The position numbers and the translations under genes were made by a program. A stretch of 64,000 bases of DNA from Bacteroidales bacterium. Its GTDB lineage: Bacteria > Bacteroidota > Bacteroidia > Bacteroidales > UBA932. Shown here piece after piece: positions 8,455 to 15,450 of the stretch (position 1 is its first letter; each line of letters opens with the position of its first letter). The notes below the pieces were generated by a model. That model was not told where the DNA came from. It saw nothing but the letters and a program-made list of their open reading frames with translations, and did no database searches. The stretch is taken from contig JAKSKD010000004.1 in the NCBI GenBank assembly GCA_024401925.1, positions 1-64,000 on the forward strand, given 5' to 3'.

Positions 8455-9051
8455 ATGAAACATTTACTTTTCTCAGCAGCAGCTTTGGCAATGTTTGCCA
8501 TCTCATCTTGCACCACTACAACTCAGGAAACAGATATGAACAAGGATTTTCTCACTGTCGCATCCGAGCGCTATTCAGTTAGGCATTTCACGGACCAGAT
8601 GGTAGACCAGGACGATCTTGACAAGATAATTGAAGCCGGCAGGATTGCTCCTACAGCGGTCAACAGTCAGCCGCAGAAGATATATTTGGTCCGGGATCCG
8701 GAATTGATCGCAAAGCTCAACAAAGTGTCTCCCTGCATCTACGGAGCTCCTCAGGTATTCGTATTCTGCTATAATGATGCGACAGTTTGCAAGCGCGGCG
8801 TGTCGGACAATTACGGAGACATCGACGTCACAATCGTACTTACCCATATGATGCTTGAAGCTGCGAACCTAGGCATCGGAAGCTGCCTTGTCGGTTACTA
8901 TGATGAAGCCGGACTCATTGAGGCACTTGACATCCCGGAAGGAATACACCCTGTTCTGATTATGCCGTTCGGATATGCTGCAGAAGACGCTGTACCGTCA
9001 GAGATGCACACAACATACAGACCTCTCACAGAGACCGTTGAATACAAGTAA
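8455..9051 (+). CDS. Nitroreductase-family flavoprotein with lipoprotein signal
   Basis: A nitroreductase-fold protein of 198 residues that would bind FMN and use NAD(P)H. The core begins at MNKDFLTVASERYSVRHF and includes the FMN-binding start ERYSVR and the glycine-rich stretch ANLGIGSCLVGY. Unusually, it is preceded by a hydrophobic N-terminus ending in the lipobox AISSC, so the start at 8455 makes it a lipoprotein. An internal ATG (codon 27) would give an ordinary cytoplasmic enzyme. The TTTT-rich spacer upstream has only a weak -7 match, TACATTCG at 8428-8435. The substrate is unknown. Confidence 0.8.
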   Translation: MKHLLFSAAALAMFAISSCTTTTQETDMNKDFLTVASERYSVRHFTDQMVDQDDLDKIIEAGRIAPTAVNSQPQKIYLVRDPELIAKLNKVSPCIYGAPQVFVFCYNDATVCKRGVSDNYGDIDVTIVLTHMMLEAANLGIGSCLVGYYDEAGLIEALDIPEGIHPVLIMPFGYAAEDAVPSEMHTTYRPLTETVEYK

Positions 9052-9100
9052 TATGGGGCAGAAAAATGACCTGTACCACGATCTTCTTTCCGGAACAGTT

Positions 9101-9541
9101 CTATAACAGCTCCACTATTTTTTCCAGCCACTCAGCATCGACATCATCGAATGTCCCAAGTTCGCGGCTGTCAATATCCAGAACAGCGGTTATCTGTCCG
9201 TTGGACCACACAGGGACAACGATTTCGCTGCGGCTCTCACTGCTACAGGCAATATGTCCGGGAAATTTCTCCACATCTTCGACCACAACAGTCCCTCCCC
9301 TTTTCCAAGCTGTGCCGCATACTCCTTTCCCATACGGTATATGCATACAGGCGACAGGGCCTTGGAACGGGCCGAGAATCAGTTCCCCATCTGAAATACG
9401 GTAGAATCCAGTCCACCAGAAGCCGAATGTGGAATGGAGAACAGCGGCCATGTTGGACATTTTTGCCACAAGGTCCTGCTCTCCCTCCATCAATGAAGCC
9501 AACTGCCTGGCCAGATTTTGATATTGTTTGTTTTTATCCAA
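9101..9541 (-). CDS. msrC: Free methionine-(R)-sulfoxide reductase (GAF domain)
   Basis: Repairs free Met-R-sulfoxide, an oxidative-stress task in the cytoplasm. The 146-residue protein is a single GAF domain with the family cysteines in VACMHIPYGKGVCGTAW and HIACSSESRSEIVVPV, and the ending AVLDIDSRELGTFDD. The start codon is TTG at 9541; an in-frame stop lies five codons upstream and the N-terminus aligns with the family from this codon, so a later start would truncate the fold. It follows the DUF362 gene by 7 bases and is probably cotranscribed with it. Confidence 0.85.
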   Translation of the reverse strand: MDKNKQYQNLARQLASLMEGEQDLVAKMSNMAAVLHSTFGFWWTGFYRISDGELILGPFQGPVACMHIPYGKGVCGTAWKRGGTVVVEDVEKFPGHIACSSESRSEIVVPVWSNGQITAVLDIDSRELGTFDDVDAEWLEKIVELL

Positions 9542-9548
9542 TTTTCGC

Positions 9549-10688
9549 TTATTTCACTTTCACGCCTATCAGTTCATACTCACGGGAGCCGATACCAATC
9601 TTTTCGGCATGACTGATACAGGACTTCCAGTCTATTGACGGACGGCTGTTCTTGAAATGGTCGTGATGATCCTCGAAATCAGGTTTCAGCATATTGTCGG
9701 ACAACTGGGAGTTCGCCAGAGGAGTCGCAGCGTTACAAGCGTCCGCACAGGCCTGGTCAAGTGCGACAGGATCGAATGATGCAAAAATGCCAAGGTCCGG
9801 AAGGATAGGAGCATCATTCTCGCAATGACAATCGCAATTAGGAGAGACATCCACTATCAAAGAAATGTGGAAGTTCGGACGGCCATCGACAACTGCCTTC
9901 GCATATTCTGCAATTCTGACTCCGAGCATATCGTTTGCAAGGCTCTCACGGAAACTGATTGCATCGAAGTTGCAGGCTCCGATACAGCGGCCGCATCCCG
10001 CACAGGTATCGGATATTGTCATTTTCTTCCTTACCGTATCCATCACGAGGCCATTATTGGCACATACAGGAGCGCAAAGTCCGCAACCACGGCAAAGATC
10101 CGGATCCACTTGTGGTTTCCCACAATTGTGCATATCCTTCTTGCCGGCACGGGATCCGCATCCCATTCCAAGATTCTTGAGCGCTCCGCCGAATCCCATC
10201 TCCTCGTGTCCTTTGAAATGGTTGAGGGAAATGACGATATCAGCATCCATCACGGCACGACCGATATGAGCAAATTGTACATATTCACCGCCTTTCACCG
10301 GGACATCAATATCATCAGTACCCTTAAGTCCGTCACCGATAAGAATCGGACAGCCTACAGTATATGGCGTAAAACCGTTCAACCAGGCGCACTCAAGGTG
10401 CTCCAAGGCATTCTTTCTATATCCCGGGTAAAGAGTATTACAGTCCGTCAGGAAGGGCTTTCCTCCTTTCTCCTTTATGATGTCAACAAGAGCGCGAGCA
10501 TAATTCGGTCTGAGGAAGCTGAGATTTCCGAGTTCGCCGAAATGGATTTTGATGGCAACAAACTTGCCCTCCATATCAATATCTTCAATCCCTGCTGTTC
10601 TGATCAGCCTTTTGAATTTATCCGGAATAGGTTCACCGTACATCTTGGTACGGAAATCGGTAAAATAGACTTTGCTTTTTGTGGGCAT
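9549..10688 (-). CDS. DUF362 family iron-sulfur protein
   Basis: A 379-residue protein with an N-terminal DUF362 region (KIHFGELGN, SLNHFKGHEEMGFGGALKNLGMGCG) followed by two ferredoxin motifs, CRGCGLCAPVC and CAGCGRCIGAC (residues about 200-240), and a further domain with CDCHCENDAP. DUF362 proteins are redox proteins of unsettled function. First gene of a two-gene unit with msrC. A promoter with both boxes lies about 30 bases upstream. Confidence 0.85.
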   Translation of the reverse strand: MPTKSKVYFTDFRTKMYGEPIPDKFKRLIRTAGIEDIDMEGKFVAIKIHFGELGNLSFLRPNYARALVDIIKEKGGKPFLTDCNTLYPGYRKNALEHLECAWLNGFTPYTVGCPILIGDGLKGTDDIDVPVKGGEYVQFAHIGRAVMDADIVISLNHFKGHEEMGFGGALKNLGMGCGSRAGKKDMHNCGKPQVDPDLCRGCGLCAPVCANNGLVMDTVRKKMTISDTCAGCGRCIGACNFDAISFRESLANDMLGVRIAEYAKAVVDGRPNFHISLIVDVSPNCDCHCENDAPILPDLGIFASFDPVALDQACADACNAATPLANSQLSDNMLKPDFEDHHDHFKNSRPSIDWKSCISHAEKIGIGSREYELIGVKVK

Positions 10689-10718
10689 AATATGGTTGAT
10701 TAGTTATTTTCGTATCAG

Positions 10719-10726
10719 CAAAATTA
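10719..10726 (-). promoter_or_regulatory. Bacteroidota promoter of the DUF362-msrC unit
   Basis: On the minus strand TAATTTTG, with TTTG at 10747-10750 exactly 20 bases upstream: a full match to the -33/-7 consensus. It lies downstream of the LysR gene's stop codon. Confidence 0.75.
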
Positions 10727-10750
10727 TTCAATTTGTACCTTATGCGCAAA

Positions 10751-11650
10751 TCAGATATCTAGCATAATCCTGTGCACCTGCGCAGAATCCTTGAGAAGGG
10801 ACAGAAAGGCTTCGGCGCTTCTCTTTCGTGGTATCCCTTTGAGCCAATGTACGCATCCTTCCAGTTCCCTGTCAATGTCTTTGATAGGCACAGCAACAAG
10901 ATTGGCCCTGTAATGAACGGCAAGACTTGACAGGACAGATACGAAATGCGATCTTTGAAGAATATCCAGAATAATGTTAGGATCATTCAGTTCCATCCTG
11001 ACATTCAATCCGCTGGTATTCACATTCAAGAACTTCTCAAAAGCTTTTCTAGCCTGGAGCCCGCTGCCCGGCAACACGATGCCATATTTCTGCAAATCTG
11101 CAAGCTCAACTTCCTTCTTTTCAGCCAGAGGATGATCTTTACGCATTATCGCCTGCAACTTGCTGCTGAATAAAATATCAGACTCGACATAATCATAGTA
11201 CTGTGCAGGTTTATATGCAAGAACGAAATCCACTTCACGTTTACGCAACATAGCGTAAAGTTCCACGGATGTCTTGTAGTATATCTTCAACTTCACACCG
11301 GGATAAAGCTGGGTGAAACTGTTGAGAGATTCCGTGAAGAGTTGGCGGAAAGTCTGCGTCAGTCCTATGCTGAGTGTCCCGGCAAGCAGTTTTCTCAAAT
11401 CGACCAGGTGTGAAATACAGATTTCAGAGTCCTGAATGGTCTTTTGCGCCAGAGGAAGCAGCTCCATTCCGGCCTCGGTCAGAACAACGCTGTGTGAAGA
11501 GCGGTCGAACAGCCGGGAGCCAAGTTCATCTTCAAGTTGAAGAATCTGCTGGGACAGAGTTCCCTGCGTGATGAAAAGGCGCCGCGCAGCCTCCGAAAAA
11601 TTCAGGGTCTGCGCGACTGCTATGAAGTAACGTAATTGCCTTAGTTCCAT
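10751..11650 (-). CDS. LysR-family transcriptional regulator
   Basis: A 299-residue LysR-type regulator. The N-terminal winged helix reads MELRQLRYFIAVAQTLNFSEAA then LFITQGTLSQQILQLEDELG; the rest is a periplasmic-binding-protein-like effector domain. Genes of this kind in Bacteroidota often respond to oxidative stress (OxyR-like) or metabolites. The neighbours here (Met sulfoxide reductase, ferritin, superoxide reductase, lipocalin) favour a stress role, but this is inference. The OxyR peroxide-sensing cysteine pair is absent: I see no cysteines in the effector domain of the kind expected, only one near the C-terminus (EGCVHW). Confidence 0.85.
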   Translation of the reverse strand: MELRQLRYFIAVAQTLNFSEAARRLFITQGTLSQQILQLEDELGSRLFDRSSHSVVLTEAGMELLPLAQKTIQDSEICISHLVDLRKLLAGTLSIGLTQTFRQLFTESLNSFTQLYPGVKLKIYYKTSVELYAMLRKREVDFVLAYKPAQYYDYVESDILFSSKLQAIMRKDHPLAEKKEVELADLQKYGIVLPGSGLQARKAFEKFLNVNTSGLNVRMELNDPNIILDILQRSHFVSVLSSLAVHYRANLVAVPIKDIDRELEGCVHWLKGIPRKRSAEAFLSLLKDSAQVHRIMLDI

Positions 11651-11658
11651 ACCTTCAG

Positions 11659-11666
11659 CAAATATA
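11659..11666 (-). promoter_or_regulatory. Bacteroidota -7 element for the LysR gene
   Basis: TATATTTG on the minus strand, 8 bases before the ATG, which would give a leaderless mRNA. Confidence 0.55.
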
Positions 11667-11707
11667 ATATATAAATCCCACCCTCCCGCCAGAAAAACTA
11701 TAAAAGT

Positions 11708-12256
11708 CTAGAACTCGAATCCTTCCTCGTCAGGGACTGTGCTTTCCTGACTTACCCAGATTAACTTCGACGTATCATACCCTCTGCTCTTTGCGCCATC
11801 AAGTATTGCCTTCATAACATCCTGAGGGACTGATGGTTCACGAGACAGAATCCAGAGGTACTTAGCACTGCCGGAACCGACAAGAGAATATTTGTATTCC
11901 GGATCGAGCATCAGGACTCTGTAGTCCGAATAGAAAGGCCCGAAGAAAGATACCCTGAGCAGTGCCGGTTCTTCATCCGGTCTGGGCTGGAAAGCTTTTC
12001 CTACCGACGTTCTGAACTCACCATTCTTCCAACCAGTATTCTCAACCCTGACAGTATTGTCAGAATTCAAGATGTACGTTGCCTGCGTGCATTCCATGCC
12101 GCGTTCAAAGCTGTGGTCGAATCTTGCAATCTCATACCAGTTTCCCAAATACTTCTCCAGGTCAAGATTTCCAACCGGAGTATTGTCAACCTGCTGTGCC
12201 TTTGCGCAGGCAGGGAGCAGAGCACAAATGATCGAAAACATAACTAAACTTTTCAT
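11708..12256 (-). CDS. blc: Bacterial lipocalin (Blc-like)
   Basis: A 182-residue outer-membrane-type lipocalin that would bind lipids or fatty acids in the envelope. The family signature GNWYEIARFDHSFERG lies near the mature N-terminus and the C-terminal YLWILSREPS strand is present. The start is the ATG at 12256; an in-frame TTG five codons earlier is not needed. The signal MKSLVMFSIICALLPAC fits a lipoprotein (cleavage before Cys17) although a following AKA site is also possible. It follows the ferritin gene by about 60 bases with no clear promoter between. Confidence 0.85.
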   Translation of the reverse strand: MKSLVMFSIICALLPACAKAQQVDNTPVGNLDLEKYLGNWYEIARFDHSFERGMECTQATYILNSDNTVRVENTGWKNGEFRTSVGKAFQPRPDEEPALLRVSFFGPFYSDYRVLMLDPEYKYSLVGSGSAKYLWILSREPSVPQDVMKAILDGAKSRGYDTSKLIWVSQESTVPDEEGFEF

Positions 12257-12317
12257 AATTAAATTAACCAATTAATACACATACACTAACTAACAAAAAC
12301 CATATGCACCTATGTCA

Positions 12318-12830
12318 TTATTTCAAGGCTGATGCTTTTTCGTACTCCCTATCCGCCAGTTTGTTATCTATGTCGCGCAGAGCGGCATAATCTCCTTTGG
12401 CTGACTCAAGATACTTTACAAGGTCCGCAGCGTTACGCTCCTCCTCAATCTGTTCATCCACAAACCACTGCAGTCTGCTAAGAGTCGCAAAGTCCTGTTC
12501 CTTGAGTGCAAGACGGACGAGATTCCATATCATCTCAGTCACATCCTTCTCGTGTCTGAGGGTGACCCTGTACATCTCCAACGCACTGTCCCATTCCTGC
12601 GGAACACCCTCGATTTCCTTCAGTTCCACCCTTGCGCCTATGTCGCTCAGATATTCCTGAAATATTCTGGCATGGTCCTGTTCTTCAAGCCACTGGATAT
12701 AGAACCAGTTGGCGATACCCTTCAACGCCTTTTCCTCAGCATCCAGCGACATGGCCAGATAGAGATATGCGGACCATAATTCGGCATTTATCTGCTCGTT
12801 GAGAGCGGATTCCATCTTCTTCGTAATCAT
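12318..12830 (-). CDS. ftnA: Non-haem ferritin
   Basis: A 170-residue iron-storage protein that oxidises and stores Fe2+. The four-helix ferroxidase residues are visible: NEQINAELWSAYLYLAM (first Glu), WLEEQDHARIF (Glu/His pair) and later FVDEQIEEE. The start is taken as the ATG at 12830, which overlaps the TGA of the superoxide reductase gene (ATGA); an ATG at 12842 adds MQLK inside the upstream gene and is less likely. The coupling suits a task share: superoxide reductase makes peroxide, and ferritin consumes peroxide and locks away iron. Confidence 0.9.
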   Translation of the reverse strand: MITKKMESALNEQINAELWSAYLYLAMSLDAEEKALKGIANWFYIQWLEEQDHARIFQEYLSDIGARVELKEIEGVPQEWDSALEMYRVTLRHEKDVTEMIWNLVRLALKEQDFATLSRLQWFVDEQIEEERNAADLVKYLESAKGDYAALRDIDNKLADREYEKASALK

Positions 12831-13234
12831 TTTGAGCTGCATTTACGGGTTTCACAAACAGTTGTCTTCCACAAGCCGTGGATGTTGCAATATTCATAGA
12901 CAGCAACGACATCTTCCTTTTTCACGCAGAAAGTTGCTTCTGCCGGAGCATCCGTCTTGAGATACTTGAGTATTCCGCCATGGCGGGTTTCCACATAGAT
13001 GAATACGATGTGATGTTCGTCCATCATCGGGTGAGGTTCTGATCCGACCTTTACCCTGATTTTGCAGTCTTCGATCTTTTCGATGACCGGAAGGTGTTTC
13101 TCGCCTGCTCCGTCAGTGACGTTCGGCTGGAGTTCCTTCATCTCCTCTCCGCAACATACCGGAGTTGCTCCGCCATCAACAACTTTGATGATAATGTTGC
13201 CGCATATCCTGCAACGATAAAATTTTGTTGTCAT
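12827..13234 (-). CDS. dfx: Superoxide reductase, two-iron (desulfoferrodoxin)
   Basis: Reduces superoxide to hydrogen peroxide without making oxygen, an enzyme of anaerobes. The desulforedoxin part has C8, C11, C27 and C28. The catalytic iron centre ligands are His47 (EKH), His68, His74 or 75, Cys116 and His119 (CNIHGLW). Length is 135 residues. The start is the ATG at 13234, giving the family start MTTKFYRC; an in-frame GTG four codons earlier is less likely. The mRNA from the -7 element at 13352-13359 would carry a leader of about 110 bases. Confidence 0.92.
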   Translation of the reverse strand: MTTKFYRCRICGNIIIKVVDGGATPVCCGEEMKELQPNVTDGAGEKHLPVIEKIEDCKIRVKVGSEPHPMMDEHHIVFIYVETRHGGILKYLKTDAPAEATFCVKKEDVVAVYEYCNIHGLWKTTVCETRKCSSK

Positions 13235-13351
13235 AATTTCTAACACTTAACTATTAACTAAACTACTGTCATCTTCCGCCAGCCCTTTCAGCCCTGTTGA
13301 TGTCCGGATCATCAGCTTTTGCCTCAAGTCTTCTTTCCGGTTCTGACGATG

Positions 13352-13359
13352 CAAAATTA
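13352..13359 (-). promoter_or_regulatory. Bacteroidota -7 element for the superoxide reductase/ferritin operon
   Basis: TAATTTTG on the minus strand. No TTTG at the right distance, so the -33 box is weak. It is 117 bases before the ATG, a long leader for this genome. Confidence 0.5.
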
Positions 13360-13395
13360 TTGCGGCATCATACGGTTTTAGCATCCAAAATTCAA

Positions 13396-13521
13396 CTATT
13401 TTTCAATCATAACTATTGAAATTACCAATAGTGCAAAAACCTTAATTTCTTGTGCTGAGGGAATGCCATGCTTCTTTCTGTACTGGTTGTAGAGTTCACC
13501 AGGGAGGTCAATGATGCGGAA
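13396..13521 (-). other. Open, start-less stretch; possible decayed gene fragment
   Basis: The minus strand is open for 41 codons and reads like coding sequence (RIIDLPGELYNQYRKKHG, then IPSAQEIKV). It has stops on both sides and no start codon except one Met near the end. I do not recognise the family. It could be the remnant of a small gene lying between the HAD and superoxide reductase genes, or chance. Confidence 0.2.
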
Positions 13522-13542
13522 TTAAGATAGAACCAGAGGCAA

Positions 13543-14187
13543 TCAGATGATGTCGAGCAACTGGTGGATGTCATCGATGATGTAGTCAGGATTGACGGAA
13601 GCGAGCTTCTCCCGGGACTGGTTGCCCCAGGTAACGCCGCAGACGCGGCATCCTGCACCCTGTCCCATCAGGAGGTCATAATTTGCATCGCCGACGACCA
13701 GCACCTCATCCGGGGTCATTTTGAAGAAATCAAGTGCAAGCATCACCATATCCGGGGCCGGTTTATGGTTGACCACATCTTCAGCTCCGTACATCACCTC
13801 GAAGAATGAGTCGACACCGATATTTGCTGCGATGGTTCCGAGGGACTGATGGCTTCTGGACGTCGCGACAGCCATACGGATTCCCCTGTCCTTCAACTTT
13901 CCGAGCACCTCGATTATGCCTGGGAACACCGTAATGCAGGGAATGGCTATGCCGGGAAAGATTTTGCGGTATATTGCGGCAGCCTCATCGGCCTGAGCCT
14001 CGGAAAGGTTCTTTACAGCCGCATGGAAACCGTCCTTGAGGGTAAGACCTATCGTCGCGGAAATTTCCTCCTCGCTGAGGACCGGCAGACCCATCTGCCT
14101 GAAGGTTTCCTGAAAAGTCCGGACAATCCCGACATGGGTATCGGCCAGTGTCCCATCAAAATCAAATACGATACACTTGAATTTCAT
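13543..14187 (-). CDS. HAD-family hydrolase, phosphoglycolate phosphatase-like
   Basis: A 214-residue HAD phosphatase of the Gph/PGMB type. Motif I is VFDFDGTLADTHVG with nucleophile Asp9, motif II VATSRSH, and motifs III/IV are HKPAPD and VVGDANYD. The cap domain is small and alpha-helical. In Bacteroidota such proteins include phosphoglycolate phosphatase and other sugar-phosphate phosphatases; specificity cannot be read. It is divergent from the mtnN gene with a shared short promoter region. Confidence 0.85.
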   Translation of the reverse strand: MKFKCIVFDFDGTLADTHVGIVRTFQETFRQMGLPVLSEEEISATIGLTLKDGFHAAVKNLSEAQADEAAAIYRKIFPGIAIPCITVFPGIIEVLGKLKDRGIRMAVATSRSHQSLGTIAANIGVDSFFEVMYGAEDVVNHKPAPDMVMLALDFFKMTPDEVLVVGDANYDLLMGQGAGCRVCGVTWGNQSREKLASVNPDYIIDDIHQLLDII

Positions 14188-14193
14188 GTCTTC

Positions 14194-14201
14194 CAGAGGT
14201 A
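14194..14201 (-). promoter_or_regulatory. Possible -7 element for the HAD gene
   Basis: TACCTCTG on the minus strand (one mismatch to TAnnTTTG), 6 bases before the ATG, with ATTG at 14222-14225 exactly 20 bases upstream. Confidence 0.4.
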
Positions 14202-14231
14202 AAATATGGCGCGAAATTAATCAATTAAAAT

Positions 14232-14239
14232 TATCTTTG
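14232..14239 (+). promoter_or_regulatory. Bacteroidota -7 element for mtnN
   Basis: TATCTTTG, 18 bases before the ATG at 14258. It lies after any longer in-frame start, which rules out translation from 14177. Confidence 0.55.
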
Positions 14240-14257
14240 GGTGATAAAAACACAACA

Positions 14258-14902
14258 ATGCAGGCTATGCCGAAGAAAATCGGGATCATATGCGCGATGA
14301 AGCGCGAATTAGACTTGCTGGAAGGACTGTCCGGCAATCTGGTCTGTGCTTTGTCGGGAATCGGCAAGGTCAATGCCGCAGTAACTGCGGAAAGGATGAT
14401 TGCTGATGAAAAGCCGGACTGCATCATTTCGCTCGGGGTAGCGGGGACTTTCGTGGAAGGAATCAACGAAGGAGACTTCGTCATCGCCTCAAGGACAGCC
14501 TTTCATGATGTCTGGTGCGGGAAAGGCAACGCTCCCGGGCAGGTGCAGGGACTCCCCCTATTTTTTGAAAGCGACCATACGCTTTTGAAAGCCGCAGTGG
14601 ACGCCATCAGGACAGCAAAAGTCGGCCTCGTATGTTCCGGAGACCAGTTCTACATCAGCCGTGAAGAGGACAACCGCCAGAAAAAATTGTTCCCGGACGC
14701 CCTTGCCATTGATATGGAGGCAGCTGCGGTAGCGCAGGTCTGCTTCCTTCACGGCATCCCTTTTCTGGCAGTCAAGATTATCAGTGACAACCATCTGCAC
14801 CCGTCCCAGGCGGAAAGGTATGATTCATTCTGGGACACGCTTGCGGAAAAATCCTTCAGGGCGGTGGAAGACATCCTGGCTAAAATCAATGAAACACTAT
14901 GA
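14258..14902 (+). CDS. mtnN: 5'-methylthioadenosine/S-adenosylhomocysteine nucleosidase
   Basis: Cleaves adenine from methylthioadenosine and S-adenosylhomocysteine, part of methyl-cycle recycling. The family start is IGIICAMKRELDLL, followed by SGIGKVNAA, the purine site SLGVAGTF, the catalytic glutamate in IDMEAAAVAQV and the aspartate in KIISDNHL. The product is 214 residues from the ATG at 14258; a second ATG at 14267 is possible, and earlier in-frame starts lie upstream of the promoter. The last bases overlap the next gene (ATGA). Confidence 0.92.
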   Translation: MQAMPKKIGIICAMKRELDLLEGLSGNLVCALSGIGKVNAAVTAERMIADEKPDCIISLGVAGTFVEGINEGDFVIASRTAFHDVWCGKGNAPGQVQGLPLFFESDHTLLKAAVDAIRTAKVGLVCSGDQFYISREEDNRQKKLFPDALAIDMEAAAVAQVCFLHGIPFLAVKIISDNHLHPSQAERYDSFWDTLAEKSFRAVEDILAKINETL

Positions 14903-15432
14903 ACGAAGAATTGGACAGATTCGAGAAAACGCTTGAAGAGGGTCTGGTGAAAATCTGCTCTATGGCTGGACTTGCCGATGAGGTCATGATGTCGCCGGAC
15001 ATAGACGGGAAATGGAATGAATTCATCAAGGACTATGTCGCCGATGCAGTAGTGAACTTCAACGAATATCCGGACGCCGCAGTGGGCTTCGCAGCCTTTC
15101 TCGGGATGGCCGTTGCGCACCACTGGGACAGCGACTGGCAGGCGAACAGGCTGAACACCTACAAAAAATATTACGGCAAGCGGGGCTTCGACGACATGGA
15201 CGACCATATCACCGGCGACATCCTCAATCTTACCCTTGAAGAGTCATTGAAGATCTCCGAAACCATCAACAATTGCGTCCAGGCGGCGCTGGGGCTTATC
15301 CGGCACGAAGGGATAGAGGCCCAGACGGCCACAGGTTTCTATGCACTCGCAAGATGCTATTCGGTGCTGTTCCGAATCGGCGTCTCCATTGAATTGAAAA
15401 GACTGGGGTACAAAAAACAAGGTATTCGCTAA
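14899..15432 (+). CDS. Unknown alpha-helical protein coupled to mtnN
   Basis: I do not recognise this 177-residue protein. It has no signal peptide or membrane segment, is acidic at the start, and seems almost wholly helical. Notable stretches are AHHWDSDWQANRLNTYKKYYG and a C-terminal YALARCYSVLFRIGVSIELKRLGY. The ATG overlaps the stop of the mtnN gene by 4 bases, so translation is coupled; that suggests a shared condition or pathway, not a known function. Confidence 0.75.
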   Translation: MNEELDRFEKTLEEGLVKICSMAGLADEVMMSPDIDGKWNEFIKDYVADAVVNFNEYPDAAVGFAAFLGMAVAHHWDSDWQANRLNTYKKYYGKRGFDDMDDHITGDILNLTLEESLKISETINNCVQAALGLIRHEGIEAQTATGFYALARCYSVLFRIGVSIELKRLGYKKQGIR

Positions 15433-15450
15433 CTGACAAAGAAATTAGAT

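Larger units (their letters stand above)
13235..13542. other. 308-base spacer between superoxide reductase and HAD gene
   Basis: The near half (13235-13359) is the leader and -7 element of the superoxide reductase gene; the far half holds a start-less open stretch on the minus strand (listed separately). No hairpin terminator after the HAD gene is seen, and no RNA gene. Confidence 0.4.

Noticed and set aside
13235-13359. 30-codon open stretch in the superoxide reductase leader
   Set aside because: It has no start codon in frame, so it cannot be a leader peptide.
14177-14257. N-terminal extension of mtnN from an ATG at 14177
   Set aside because: It would begin upstream of the -7 element at 14232 and inside the start of the divergent HAD gene; the family start lies after 14258.
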